NCBI RefSeq assembly: GCF_014196455.1 | Contig: NZ_JACIDS010000001.1 | Coordinates: 248,001 to 312,000 of the forward strand | Length of the DNA stretch: 64,000 nucleotides | Source: Kaistia hirudinis | Lineage (GTDB): Bacteria > Pseudomonadota > Alphaproteobacteria > Rhizobiales > Kaistiaceae | Direction of reading: 5' to 3' | Shown here: positions 48,747-56,861 of the stretch, in pieces | Position numbering within the stretch: the stretch's first letter is position 1 | Layout of the letters: every line of letters starts with the position of its first letter | Position numbers and translations under genes: made by a program | Notes under the pieces: model-generated | Told to the model about the DNA's origin: nothing | Database searches by the model: none | The model's input: only the letters and a program-made list of their open reading frames with translations

Positions 48747-49697
48747 TCACGCCGCCTGCCGCTGGTCGTCGGCCGCATCGACATCGGCGCCCGGCTGGAA
48801 CCCCAGGAGCCAGTCGGCCGCCTTGCTGGCCTGGGAAGCGGCGCGGACGATGGCGCGATTGTCCTCGCGCAGCACCTCGAGCCAGGAGCCGATATAGTCG
48901 GCATGGCGGACGGTGGGCGTGATGCCGAGCGAGGCGCAGCAGAAAGCCGCGTTGATCTCGGCGACCAGCTCCTCGAAGGCGTATTTCTTCGAGCCGAAGG
49001 AACCCGAGAAATCGCGGTTCAGGCGCGAGGGGTGGCCCGTGGCGTGCCCGAGCTCGTGCAGGGCCGTGCGGTGCCAGTTGATCGGCTCGAAATACGCCTG
49101 CGGCGGCGGCACCTGCACATAGTCATGCGACGGGACATAGAAAGCGCGGTCGCCGCCGATGCGGAAGTCGATGCCGGTCGCCCGGATCAGGGCCTCGACC
49201 TGCGGTTTGATGAGTCCGGGCGGCGGCGGTGGAGCCACAATGGCGACATCCTCCGGTAGGCCGTCACATTGCGCCGCATTGAACACCGTGAACCGTTTGA
49301 GGAACGGGATCGCGGCGGCTTCCTCGCCGGTCTCGCGGGCGCGGCGCTTCTCGTCCTCTGGCGTGAAACGGTCGGCATAGACGACGGTGGTGCCGCGTTC
49401 GCCCCGTCGGACATTGCCACCGAGCGACAGGGCCTGGCGGAAGGTGAGCCAGCTCTGGCCGGGAAAGCCGTGCTGGATCACCGCGCCCCAGAGGATCAGC
49501 ACATTGATCCCCGAATAATGCCGCCCGGTCGCGGCGTTCCTCGGCATGGCGAGGGGCGCCTTGGCCGTGGCCGTGCCCCAGGGCTGGACCCAGGGGAAGC
49601 GGCCTGCCTCCAGCTCGGCGATGATCTTGCTGGTAATGTCGTCGTATAGGCTCGCCCGGTCGGCGCCGGCACGCCCGTTGCGGTCATTCCTGAACAT
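48747..49697 (-). CDS. ArdC-like antirestriction protein (zincin-type)
   Basis: A 316-residue protein in two parts. The N-terminal ssDNA-binding ArdC domain shows LYDDITSKIIAELEAGRFPW, VQPWGTA and LILWGAVIQHGFPGQSWLTF; the C-terminal metallopeptidase-like domain has HELGHATGHPSRL (HELGH at 214-218) and FEELVAEINAAFCCASLG, whose Glu completes a zinc site. ArdC proteins protect incoming conjugative DNA from host restriction. Complete and probably functional. It lies 160 bases upstream of parB on the same strand and shares its leader type. Confidence 0.9.
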   Translation of the reverse strand: MFRNDRNGRAGADRASLYDDITSKIIAELEAGRFPWVQPWGTATAKAPLAMPRNAATGRHYSGINVLILWGAVIQHGFPGQSWLTFRQALSLGGNVRRGERGTTVVYADRFTPEDEKRRARETGEEAAAIPFLKRFTVFNAAQCDGLPEDVAIVAPPPPPGLIKPQVEALIRATGIDFRIGGDRAFYVPSHDYVQVPPPQAYFEPINWHRTALHELGHATGHPSRLNRDFSGSFGSKKYAFEELVAEINAAFCCASLGITPTVRHADYIGSWLEVLREDNRAIVRAASQASKAADWLLGFQPGADVDAADDQRQAA

Positions 49698-49707
49698 CGC
49701 GGTTCTC

Positions 49708-49780
49708 CGCGACGGGCGCCGGAGACCTCTTCTCCAGCCCTCAACCCGTCACGGAAAACCCGGTCCGCACTCTCACTCTA
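49708..49780 (-). promoter_or_regulatory. ardC leader with hairpin like that of parB
   Basis: The minus-strand leader of ardC has cgtgacggg (49753-49745) and cccgtcgcg (49716-49708), the same nine-base pairing as before parB. The second arm again joins a gcggag ribosome site. The words gagagtgag (upstream) and gagaagagg (loop) correspond to those of the parB leader. The rest of 49781-49930 holds the promoter region of the divergent toxin-antitoxin operon and no gene. Confidence 0.55.
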
Positions 49781-49930
49781 CTGGGGGCGTTGCGGGGCTC
49801 TCCCCGCAGAAGGGGTCGGCCGAGACCCTGGCTCGGCCGCAGGGGAAGGCTTTCCCCGTATCCGCCTGTTCTCCTGGGCTTCCTTGAAAACTGTCAGAAA
49901 CTCGCATATGTTTCCGACAGGAGAAAGACG

Positions 49931-50524
49931 ATGACGCGGCTGACCGAACAGATTCTGTCACATGCGACGGGCCTGCCCGAAGGCGCTCCTGTGTCCGCCA
50001 AGAGCCTGCTGCACCTCGGAAATCGGGCGGCCGTGGATCAGGCGTTGTCGCGCCTGACGGAGCGTGGGCAGCTCATCCGCGCCGGTCGCGGCGTCTATCT
50101 GCGTCCTATTGCCAGCCGGTTCGGCACGCGCACGCCTTCGGTCGAGCAGGCCGTCGAAGCCCTTGCAACCCAAAGGGGAGAGATCATCGTCTCGAACGGC
50201 GCCGCCGCGGCGAACGCCCTTGGCTTGACGACGCAGGTGCCCGTCCGCTCGGTTTATCTGACCTCCGGGCGCAGCCGAAAGATGCACCTCGGCAAGCAGG
50301 TCGTGGAATTGCGGCACGCGCCGCGCTGGCAATTGGCCTTGGCCAACCGGCCGGCAGGAGAGGCCGTGCGGGCGCTGGCCTGGCTCGGCCCGGAGAAAGC
50401 AGAAACGGCGCTCAAGACGTTGAAGCGGAAGATGCCGCCCGGCGTGTTCGGCGAACTGGTCGCCGCCGCGCCGCAGCTTCCGACATGGCTCGCGCAGAGC
50501 GTCGGAAAGGCGGCGTATGGCTGA
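49931..50524 (+). CDS. AbiEi-type antitoxin (DUF6088 family)
   Basis: A 197-residue protein with an N-terminal winged helix (LTEQILSHATGLPEGAPVSA, AVDQALSRLTERGQLIRAGR, GVYLRPI) and an AbiEi-like domain (GEIIVSNGAAAANALGLTTQ, VYLTSGRSRKMHLGKQVVEL). Type IV antitoxins of this kind repress their own operon and counter the AbiEii toxin. ATG 49931 has aggagaaag before it. The eight-base overlap with the toxin gene shows they form one operon. Confidence 0.85.
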   Translation: MTRLTEQILSHATGLPEGAPVSAKSLLHLGNRAAVDQALSRLTERGQLIRAGRGVYLRPIASRFGTRTPSVEQAVEALATQRGEIIVSNGAAAANALGLTTQVPVRSVYLTSGRSRKMHLGKQVVELRHAPRWQLALANRPAGEAVRALAWLGPEKAETALKTLKRKMPPGVFGELVAAAPQLPTWLAQSVGKAAYG

Positions 50525-51533
50525 CGTCTTTCTCCAGCTTTCGGCCGAGGACCGGCGCGACGCGCTGGGTGTCGCGGCCGATCGTTCGGGCCGTCCCACC
50601 CATCTGCTCGAAAAGGATGTGTGGGTGGTGTGGGCGCTGGCGACCCTCTACGCCGCGCCGCTCGGCGAACATTTGGTGTTCAAGGGCGGTACGTCGCTGT
50701 CGAAAGCCTATCAGGTCATTCGCCGGTTTTCGGAGGACGTGGATCTGACCTACGACATTCGGGCGATCGCGCCCGATCTTGTCGGGGACAATGGCGAGGG
50801 GCTACCGAAAACTCGAAGCGAGGAAAAACGCTGGTCCAGCGAGGTCCGTCGGCGGTTGCCGGCCTGGGTCGCGGAAACCGTGCAGCCCGTGATCGCGAAC
50901 GCGCTGGCCGCCGAAGGTCTGGCGGCGGCCATCCGCGTCGAGGATGACAGGCTCTTCATCGACTATGAGGCGACCGCGGCCGGGTCAGGCTATGTCGCGC
51001 CCAGCGTCATGCTGGAGTTCGGCGCCCGCTCGACAGGCGAACCGGCGAGCCTGCGCGATGTCTCCTGCGACGCTGCCGGCCAGATCGACGGACTGGTATT
51101 CCCGACGGCGCGGCCGCGGGTCATGCACGCGGAGCGGACCTTCTGGGAGAAGGCGACCGCCATCCACGTCTTCTGCCTCCAGGAGCGACTACGCGGCGAC
51201 CGCTTCGCGCGACACTGGCACGATGTCGTCCGGCTGGATGAAGCCGGCTTCGCGGAAGCTGCTTTCGCCGATCGCGAACTGGCCAACGCTGTCGCTCGGC
51301 ACAAGTCGATGTTCTTCGCGGAGAAGGCCGCCGACCGCACGCCGATCGACTATGCAGCGGCCGTCAGCGGCGGCCTGCAGCTCGTGCCGGTCGGCTATGG
51401 CGCGAAGGCGCTGAAAGACGACTATGCCCGCATGGTCGAGGATGGGCTGCTCTTCGATGACGCAGAGCCGTTCGAGGCGCTCATGGCGCGATTTGCAGAT
51501 ATAGCCGCGCGAGCCAATCGCGTGGCCAGATGA
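50517..51533 (+). CDS. AbiEii-type nucleotidyltransferase toxin
   Basis: A 338-residue AbiEii/AbiGii-family nucleotidyltransferase: LLEKDVWVVWALATLYAAPL, VFKGGTSLSKAYQVIRRFSE and DVDLTYDI carry the GG-T-S and D-x-D motifs of the fold, followed by the family's RTFWEKATAIHVFC and HWHDVVRLDEAGF. Members transfer nucleotides to tRNA or other targets and halt growth, serving as abortive phage defence. All catalytic motifs are present. It overlaps the antitoxin gene by eight bases. Confidence 0.9.
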   Translation: MADVFLQLSAEDRRDALGVAADRSGRPTHLLEKDVWVVWALATLYAAPLGEHLVFKGGTSLSKAYQVIRRFSEDVDLTYDIRAIAPDLVGDNGEGLPKTRSEEKRWSSEVRRRLPAWVAETVQPVIANALAAEGLAAAIRVEDDRLFIDYEATAAGSGYVAPSVMLEFGARSTGEPASLRDVSCDAAGQIDGLVFPTARPRVMHAERTFWEKATAIHVFCLQERLRGDRFARHWHDVVRLDEAGFAEAAFADRELANAVARHKSMFFAEKAADRTPIDYAAAVSGGLQLVPVGYGAKALKDDYARMVEDGLLFDDAEPFEALMARFADIAARANRVAR

Positions 51534-51551
51534 GATTGGGGATGGGGGGAT

Positions 51552-52874
51552 ATGGGTGAGGGTGACGAAGGGCGAAAATTCCAGTTTCTGCGGAACGGCG
51601 ACGCTGAACCTTCAGATCTTGATTGGAACAAGGGGGCCGAGAGCGCTCGTCAGGCCATTTCGGAGGCGATGAGCGCCAAGAACATCGCATTCCTGCTCGG
51701 CGCTGGATGCTCGTCTTTGATGAAGGACGACAAAGAGCTTGGCATTTCCACGATGGCGCCTTTGGCGGAGGAGTTTTGCGGGGAAACGCTCAATGCACGC
51801 GCAGCAGGATTCTATGACGATCCACCGGCAGTAGGCGGGGCGCCTGCGCCTTGGCGGCTGACCAAGGGCGAACTCGACTATCTCGATGCGCTCGGGATCG
51901 ACTTAGCGAAGGATTACAGTCGTAACCTGGAACGCTTGATGGAGGTGTTGTTCGCGCAGCGGTTCGTGCTGCGCCATAGCGAGAACGCTGCTCTTCACCC
52001 CAATCGGGCGGTGCTCGATGGCATCATCAAAAAGGTCCAGGATTTCCTCTGGACCCGTGTCACCAAGGGGAGATTTGCCACGGATGGCGACACCACCGTG
52101 CGCGACCTCTACGAGCGGTTTTACAAGAAGCTGGTCTTGCGGGATCGGTCCTTGCCCCGGCCGTGGGTGTTCACGACCAACTACGATCATTTCAGCGAAC
52201 TGGCGATGGACCGCCTCGGCATTCCATATGCCAACGGCTTTTCCGGCGTGGTGGAACGCCGCTTCAATCCGGCCAGTTTTCGCTATGCCTTAGCCGAGCA
52301 GCTCGACGTCGCCAGCCGCAAATGGACCGCGGTCGACGCCTTCGTCTATCTCTGCAAATTGCATGGTTCGGTCACTTGGACCGAGGACGATCATGGCCTC
52401 TTCCCGATCAGGGAAGTCTGGCCGCCAGCGTCCGCGAACCAGATGATGATCTATCCGACGCCAGCGAAGCAGAACTCTTCGCTCGGTTCGCCCTACGCGG
52501 ATCTCTTCCGGGAATTTCAGTCGCGGATCGTGCGGGAGCAAAGCGTTCTCATCACGGCAGGCTACGCCTTCGGCGACGAGCACCTGAACAACATCATCTA
52601 TCAGGCTCTGACGATCCCGACCTTCCGCCTGGTGATCTTTGCGGCGCCCGACACGGACGGAGAGATCGCCAAGCTGCGGGCGCTGCGCGATCCACGGATA
52701 TGGATCATCGGTGGCGACGGCCCTGAAGCGGGGACGAGGGCGCACTACTTCAACATGGTCGTCGAGCATTTCATGCCGCAGCGCCCCAGTGACCGGATCG
52801 ACGATGCCGTTCGCAAGGTGTTGTCCGATTTGGCGCCGAAGAAGGACGACGAAATGAAGGATGCCGAGGCATGA
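51552..52874 (+). CDS. SIR2-like NADase, effector of a SIR2-HerA defence system
   Basis: A 440-residue protein of the SIR2_2 type. Seen: NIAFLLGAGCSSLMKDDKEL (GAGCS at 50-54, NAD-binding), WVFTTNYDHFSELAMDRLGI (TNYD around 208), the catalytic His in CKLHGSVTW (H271), and VLITAGYAFGDEHLNNIIYQ near the end. Such proteins deplete NAD when phage infection is sensed. The stop overlaps the HerA start by four bases (ATGA), the arrangement of the two-gene SIR2-HerA (Nezha) system. It follows the AbiE toxin by 18 bases but looks like a separate system. Confidence 0.9.
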   Translation: MGEGDEGRKFQFLRNGDAEPSDLDWNKGAESARQAISEAMSAKNIAFLLGAGCSSLMKDDKELGISTMAPLAEEFCGETLNARAAGFYDDPPAVGGAPAPWRLTKGELDYLDALGIDLAKDYSRNLERLMEVLFAQRFVLRHSENAALHPNRAVLDGIIKKVQDFLWTRVTKGRFATDGDTTVRDLYERFYKKLVLRDRSLPRPWVFTTNYDHFSELAMDRLGIPYANGFSGVVERRFNPASFRYALAEQLDVASRKWTAVDAFVYLCKLHGSVTWTEDDHGLFPIREVWPPASANQMMIYPTPAKQNSSLGSPYADLFREFQSRIVREQSVLITAGYAFGDEHLNNIIYQALTIPTFRLVIFAAPDTDGEIAKLRALRDPRIWIIGGDGPEAGTRAHYFNMVVEHFMPQRPSDRIDDAVRKVLSDLAPKKDDEMKDAEA

Positions 52875-54907
52875 GCCACGACGATCGCAAACGCGCGATC
52901 GGCAAAGTGGTCTCGGTCGCGGCCGACCGCTTTGTCGTCGAGATGCACGCCGGCACCGACAATTTCACGGTCGTCGGTTTCGATGACGTTCACTATGTGG
53001 CGCGGCTGGGATCATTCCTGATGATCCCGTCGCAGTCGGAATATGTAGTGGTCGAGGTTGTCGGCCTGCGTGAACGCGATGCCAGCACCCCCTCAGACAG
53101 GGGCGATTTCGACCGGGCCGGCTCTTCCAAATATCTGGACGTGGTGCCTGTCGGCATGTTGCCGATGCGCGGCGGCGCGTTCCGCTTCGGCGTGTCGGTT
53201 TTCCCGTCCCTCTATGCGGACGCACTCTATGCCCTGGACGGCGAACTCGATCGCATCTTCGAGACCGAGGCGGCCGTCGAGCTGTCAGTCGGCCCGGACG
53301 GCGGTGTCTGTCAACCAGAAGGGGCCACGCGCTACCGGGTTCTGCCAATCGGCAAGTCTGTGGTGTTCGAGGACTATGAGGTCAAAGTCCGTCTGAACGA
53401 GTTCTTCGGTGGCCACGTTGCCGTCCTGGGTAACACCGGCAGCGGCAAGTCATGCACGGTCGCCTCGGTATTGCAGTCTCTTTTCGACAAGCCGGACGAA
53501 CATCACGCCCGCGGAGCGACGTTCATCGTCTTCGACGTGAATGGCGAGTATCACGAGGCGCTTGCTCCTTTGGCAAAAGACGGCGGCATCGGCATCCATC
53601 GCGTAATCCTTGATGGGACGACCGCCGGCTTTCGGATGCCGCACTGGTTCCTGGAAATGGCAGAATGGGAACTGCTTTTGCAGGCGAGTGAGCGAACGCA
53701 ACTGCCAGTCCTTCGGACGGCGTTAGGCCTGACAAGTCTCTTTCATGCCAACACGCCAGACGCTCTGGCGCTGCGCGAGCACTTTGTCGCCACTTGCATC
53801 ATCGAGTGCTTTCGAGGTGCGGATGGCGACTCCCCAGTATCGAAATTTCAGCGCGTCGTTTCCCTTCTTCAGAAATATCCGACGACCGATCTGAATATGG
53901 CGTTGCTGAACCGCTTTAGTCCGAATTTTCAGTACGGAAATTTTTCCGGCAACAACCAAGCGGCATTTCTGGATGAAGTAAGGAAGAAGCTTCGGGAGGA
54001 TGCACCCTTACCGGCCTACAATCGGACGCCGTTCTCTTTCGATGAGCTGCACGAATGTCTGGACTTCGCGATCCTTTATGAGGAGGCCCACGGCAACCGC
54101 CAAATCCGAGATTACTGCTCGTCCATGGTCACGCGGCTCAGATCTCTCCAGGAGAGGACCGAGTATGCCTTTCTACGTCACGAAGGAGCTGACGTTGGCG
54201 CGGCTGTAAGCGATCTGGAATTCTTGACCAACATCGTTGGTCTGGAAAGGGGTGTTGGCGAAGCGTTCACCAAACGCAATCAAGTCATTATCATTGATCT
54301 GAATTCCGTCGAAGATGAAATCGTTGAGCTGGTCAGTGCGGTCATCGCACGCATGCTTTTTCGGTTCCTTCGCCATGCGGAACCAAGAAACCGCTTCCCG
54401 ATACACCTGCTCCTCGAAGAGGCTCATAGGTATGTTGCCTCTACACCCTCCCGGTTTTCCATCGACGCAACCAAGATATTCGAGCGCATCGCCAAGGAAG
54501 GGCGCAAGTACGGCATGTTCGTACTCCTGGCGTCCCAACGCCCGAGCGAGCTGTCCAAAACGGTTCTCAGCCAGTGCTCCAACTTCCTGGTTCACCGCAT
54601 CCAGAATCCCGACGATCTCTCCCAAATTCGCCAGATGACGCCGTTCATTTCGGAGTCGGTCCTGAAGCGGTTGCCGTCATTGCCTCGGCAGCACGCGCTG
54701 GTGTTCGGAACCTCGGTCAATTTGCCCACGACCTTCAAGGTGCGGGAGGCATCGCCGCGGCCGCGCAGCGACGATACCGCCGTGGTTGATTTGTGGTTCC
54801 ACGAAGAAGGTCGAGCCGCTGACATTCGCCTCGCCCCGGCCGATGCCGCTGCGGCTGGCGGGGAGCCGATGGCAGCAAACGAAGCGCCGGGCGATGACAT
54901 CTTCTGA
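52871..54907 (+). CDS. HerA-type hexameric ATPase (DUF87), partner of the SIR2 protein
   Basis: A 678-residue FtsK/HerA-superfamily ATPase. The N-terminal HAS-barrel region begins IGKVVSVAADRFVVEMHAGT; Walker A is VAVLGNTGSGKSCTVASVLQ (about 184-203); Walker B is FPIHLLLEEAHRYVAS (about 510); sensor and arginine regions are LLASQRPSELSKTVLSQCSN and FLVHRIQNPDDL. HerA hexamers form supercomplexes with SIR2 dodecamers or tetramers in the known system and supply ATPase or nuclease-coupled regulation. Overlaps the SIR2 gene by four bases and the next gene by 14. Confidence 0.93.
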   Translation: MSHDDRKRAIGKVVSVAADRFVVEMHAGTDNFTVVGFDDVHYVARLGSFLMIPSQSEYVVVEVVGLRERDASTPSDRGDFDRAGSSKYLDVVPVGMLPMRGGAFRFGVSVFPSLYADALYALDGELDRIFETEAAVELSVGPDGGVCQPEGATRYRVLPIGKSVVFEDYEVKVRLNEFFGGHVAVLGNTGSGKSCTVASVLQSLFDKPDEHHARGATFIVFDVNGEYHEALAPLAKDGGIGIHRVILDGTTAGFRMPHWFLEMAEWELLLQASERTQLPVLRTALGLTSLFHANTPDALALREHFVATCIIECFRGADGDSPVSKFQRVVSLLQKYPTTDLNMALLNRFSPNFQYGNFSGNNQAAFLDEVRKKLREDAPLPAYNRTPFSFDELHECLDFAILYEEAHGNRQIRDYCSSMVTRLRSLQERTEYAFLRHEGADVGAAVSDLEFLTNIVGLERGVGEAFTKRNQVIIIDLNSVEDEIVELVSAVIARMLFRFLRHAEPRNRFPIHLLLEEAHRYVASTPSRFSIDATKIFERIAKEGRKYGMFVLLASQRPSELSKTVLSQCSNFLVHRIQNPDDLSQIRQMTPFISESVLKRLPSLPRQHALVFGTSVNLPTTFKVREASPRPRSDDTAVVDLWFHEEGRAADIRLAPADAAAAGGEPMAANEAPGDDIF

Positions 54908-55787
54908 CCATCTGGAGACCCTGGCGCAGACATTGGAAGCTACGGGAGATTACCGGGTCATCCGGCGTCTCAAGCCGCGCTCTCGCACCATTCCGCCTCC
55001 CGGCACGCCGTTGCGCCTTGGCCTGGTGGTCGATGTGGAGACCACGGGGCTCGATCCTCAGCGCGACGAGATCATCGAGCTGGCCATGACGCCATTCAAC
55101 TACGGTTTGGATGGCATTATTTTCAGCGTGGGCGACAGCTTCCAAGGGCTGCGTCAGCCGAGTGAGCCGATCACGCCGGAAATCACCGCGATCACCGGCA
55201 TCACGAATGAACTGGTGGCCGGCCAGGTCATCGATCCCGCCGAGGTCGCCAAATTCGCGGCGCCGGCCTCGCTTGTCATCGCGCACAACGCGGCGTTCGA
55301 TCGCCGCTTCCTTGAACGCTTTTGCGATGTGTTCTCGACGAAGCCCTGGGCCTGCTCGTTCAGCCAGATCGACTGGGCAGCGGAAGGATTCGAGGGCGCG
55401 AAGCTCGCCTATCTCGCTCAGACCGCCGGCTTCTTCTATGACCGCCACCGCGCGATGCACGATTGTCTTGCGACGATCGAGCTGCTGGCGATGCGGTTGC
55501 CCCGATCCGGTGTTACGGGCCTTAGCCGCCTACTGGATGGCGCTCGTACTGTCGCCTGGCGCATCTGGGCGGAGAACTCGCCCTTCGACCTCAAGGATGT
55601 TCTCAAGGCGCGAGGATACCGCTGGAACGGCGATCCCGGCCCGCAGCCCCGCGCTTGGTATATCGACGTTCCCGAAGCCCAGCGCGAGGCCGAGCTGCGG
55701 TTCTTGAGAACGGAGATCTATCGGTATGAGGCCGACCCTCCCGTCCGGCGGATCGATGCCTATGATCGGTTTTCAGATCGCATCTAA
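54894..55787 (+). CDS. DEDDh 3'-5' exonuclease, third gene of the SIR2-HerA operon
   Basis: A 297-residue DnaQ-like exonuclease. Motif Exo I: LGLVVDVETTGLDPQRDEII (D47, E49); Exo II: SLVIAHNAAFDRRFLERFCD; Exo III: RHRAMHDCLATIELLAM with the His and Asp of the DEDDh group. The C-terminal 100 residues (AVARTVAWRIWAENSPFDLK-like region and GYRWNGDPGPQPRAWYIDVP) form a DUF that binds nothing known. ATG 54894 lies inside the end of the HerA gene, a 14-base overlap, so translation is coupled. It may degrade phage DNA with the SIR2-HerA pair; this is inferred from position. Confidence 0.87.
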   Translation: MTSSDHLETLAQTLEATGDYRVIRRLKPRSRTIPPPGTPLRLGLVVDVETTGLDPQRDEIIELAMTPFNYGLDGIIFSVGDSFQGLRQPSEPITPEITAITGITNELVAGQVIDPAEVAKFAAPASLVIAHNAAFDRRFLERFCDVFSTKPWACSFSQIDWAAEGFEGAKLAYLAQTAGFFYDRHRAMHDCLATIELLAMRLPRSGVTGLSRLLDGARTVAWRIWAENSPFDLKDVLKARGYRWNGDPGPQPRAWYIDVPEAQREAELRFLRTEIYRYEADPPVRRIDAYDRFSDRI

Positions 55788-55805
55788 GCGCTACCAAAGG
55801 TCGGG

Positions 55806-56243
55806 CTAACGCTTGCTCTGGTGGTATCCGTTGCCGCCCTCGACGTTTCCGACCGCCTTCAATAAATCTCCGATGGAGCGTCCGCCGATCCGGCAGGTGG
55901 CCACCACACGGTCGTAGGACTTATGGTTGGCGACGCACTCCGCGTTTCGGCCCATGGCAAGTCTTTCCAGCGCGGCCTTGGCAGCAGGGCCGGTGGGGGA
56001 GTGGAGTTCGGGCGCGTAGAAATCCTCCAGCCGGATCTCCACCCAGTTGGCTGGCCCTTGGCCCACGGCCAGGCACAGGGAGTCGCCGTCGCCGACATAG
56101 ACCACAGGACCGGAGAAGTGTGCGCCCCGGTGGAGATAGGGCGGCATCGGGCCGCGGTCGGGAATGGCCTTGCAGGGATCGGCCTTGGCCGCGGTCGCCG
56201 TCGTCAGCGCAGCCAGCAACGCCAGGCCGATTACGATGCGCAT
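55806..56243 (-). CDS. Secreted staphylococcal-nuclease-like protein
   Basis: A 145-residue protein with a signal peptide (IVIGLALLAALTTATAAKA, cut before DPCKAIP) and a short SNase-like OB-fold: PVVYVGDGDSLCLAVG, WVEIRLEDFYAPELHSPTGP, AAKAALERLAMG, and KSYDRVVATCRIGGRSIGDL. The Asp of GDGDS and the Asp of SYDRV correspond to SNase active-site positions, and the Arg of RLEDFYAPEL is present. Common near transfer genes of alphaproteobacterial elements. It converges on the exonuclease gene (18-base gap). Confidence 0.78.
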   Translation of the reverse strand: MRIVIGLALLAALTTATAAKADPCKAIPDRGPMPPYLHRGAHFSGPVVYVGDGDSLCLAVGQGPANWVEIRLEDFYAPELHSPTGPAAKAALERLAMGRNAECVANHKSYDRVVATCRIGGRSIGDLLKAVGNVEGGNGYHQSKR

Positions 56244-56281
56244 AGTCGTTTCTCATTTCCACTTTATGGGGCGCCGGAGGC

Positions 56282-56347
56282 TCATGCCGCTGCTTTCAGG
56301 CGCTTCTTGGCGAGCATTGCGCGGACGAACTTGTCCCCTTTCGCCAT
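56282..56347 (-). CDS. Possible 21-residue basic peptide
   Basis: A very short frame, MAKGDKFVRAMLAKKRLKAA plus one Ala, with eight Lys/Arg residues. It has a strong gaggaa ribosome site seven bases before ATG 56347 and ends in TGA, 39 bases before the nuclease gene on the same strand. A leader peptide or small basic protein is possible; the good ribosome site is the only evidence beyond the frame itself. Confidence 0.35.
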   Translation of the reverse strand: MAKGDKFVRAMLAKKRLKAAA

Positions 56348-56414
56348 AGGTATTTCCTCGTATCCTGCGTAAACGGCACTTTTCTTCATGTCTATAGAGG
56401 GGCGCGGTGAAGAT

Positions 56415-56861
56415 ATGGCATCCTCCTCGGACAATATTGACGCAAAGGACATCCGGAGCTTGGCGACGGACCTTCAGGCCTTGGCGGACTTCCTGCCCGT
56501 CTTTCGGCAGCCAGGGTTCCAGGCGGGGACATGGGCTGGCGGCGCAGAGACCGAACCGGGTGTTATCCAGATGCCGTATGTTTCCTACGATCCGGTCGTC
56601 GATTCCTTCCGCAAGGTCGCCTATGAGCATGGCTGGGTGAAGAAGGATTTTGCCTGGTCGGCATGGATGCAGTCCGACGAAGCAAGGTCCCTGCGGGCCG
56701 GGACCGCCATCCGCAGCGCTACGTCGGACCAACTCGGGCAGCTGCTGACGGTTTGCATCCGGCAGGACCGCTTCGTTGAAGGCGTCCTAATGGGTGCGTT
56801 TGAATCGGGGCTGATCCTGCGCATTGTCGAACGCGCCGCTGTACTTGCCGCGGCAGCCTGA
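56415..56861 (+). CDS. DUF6508-like protein
   Basis: A 148-residue soluble protein. LATDLQALADFLPVFRQPGF opens a helical region; TAIRSATSDQLGQLLTVCIR and QDRFVEGVLMGAFESGLILR, with the RQDRFxEGxLxxAFESG core, recall the DUF6508 family frequent on alphaproteobacterial plasmids and islands. Function unknown. ATG 56415 is preferred (ggtgaag before it); ATG 56388 would add nine residues and lacks a ribosome site. It is the last gene before the right end of the island. Confidence 0.6.
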   Translation: MASSSDNIDAKDIRSLATDLQALADFLPVFRQPGFQAGTWAGGAETEPGVIQMPYVSYDPVVDSFRKVAYEHGWVKKDFAWSAWMQSDEARSLRAGTAIRSATSDQLGQLLTVCIRQDRFVEGVLMGAFESGLILRIVERAAVLAAAA

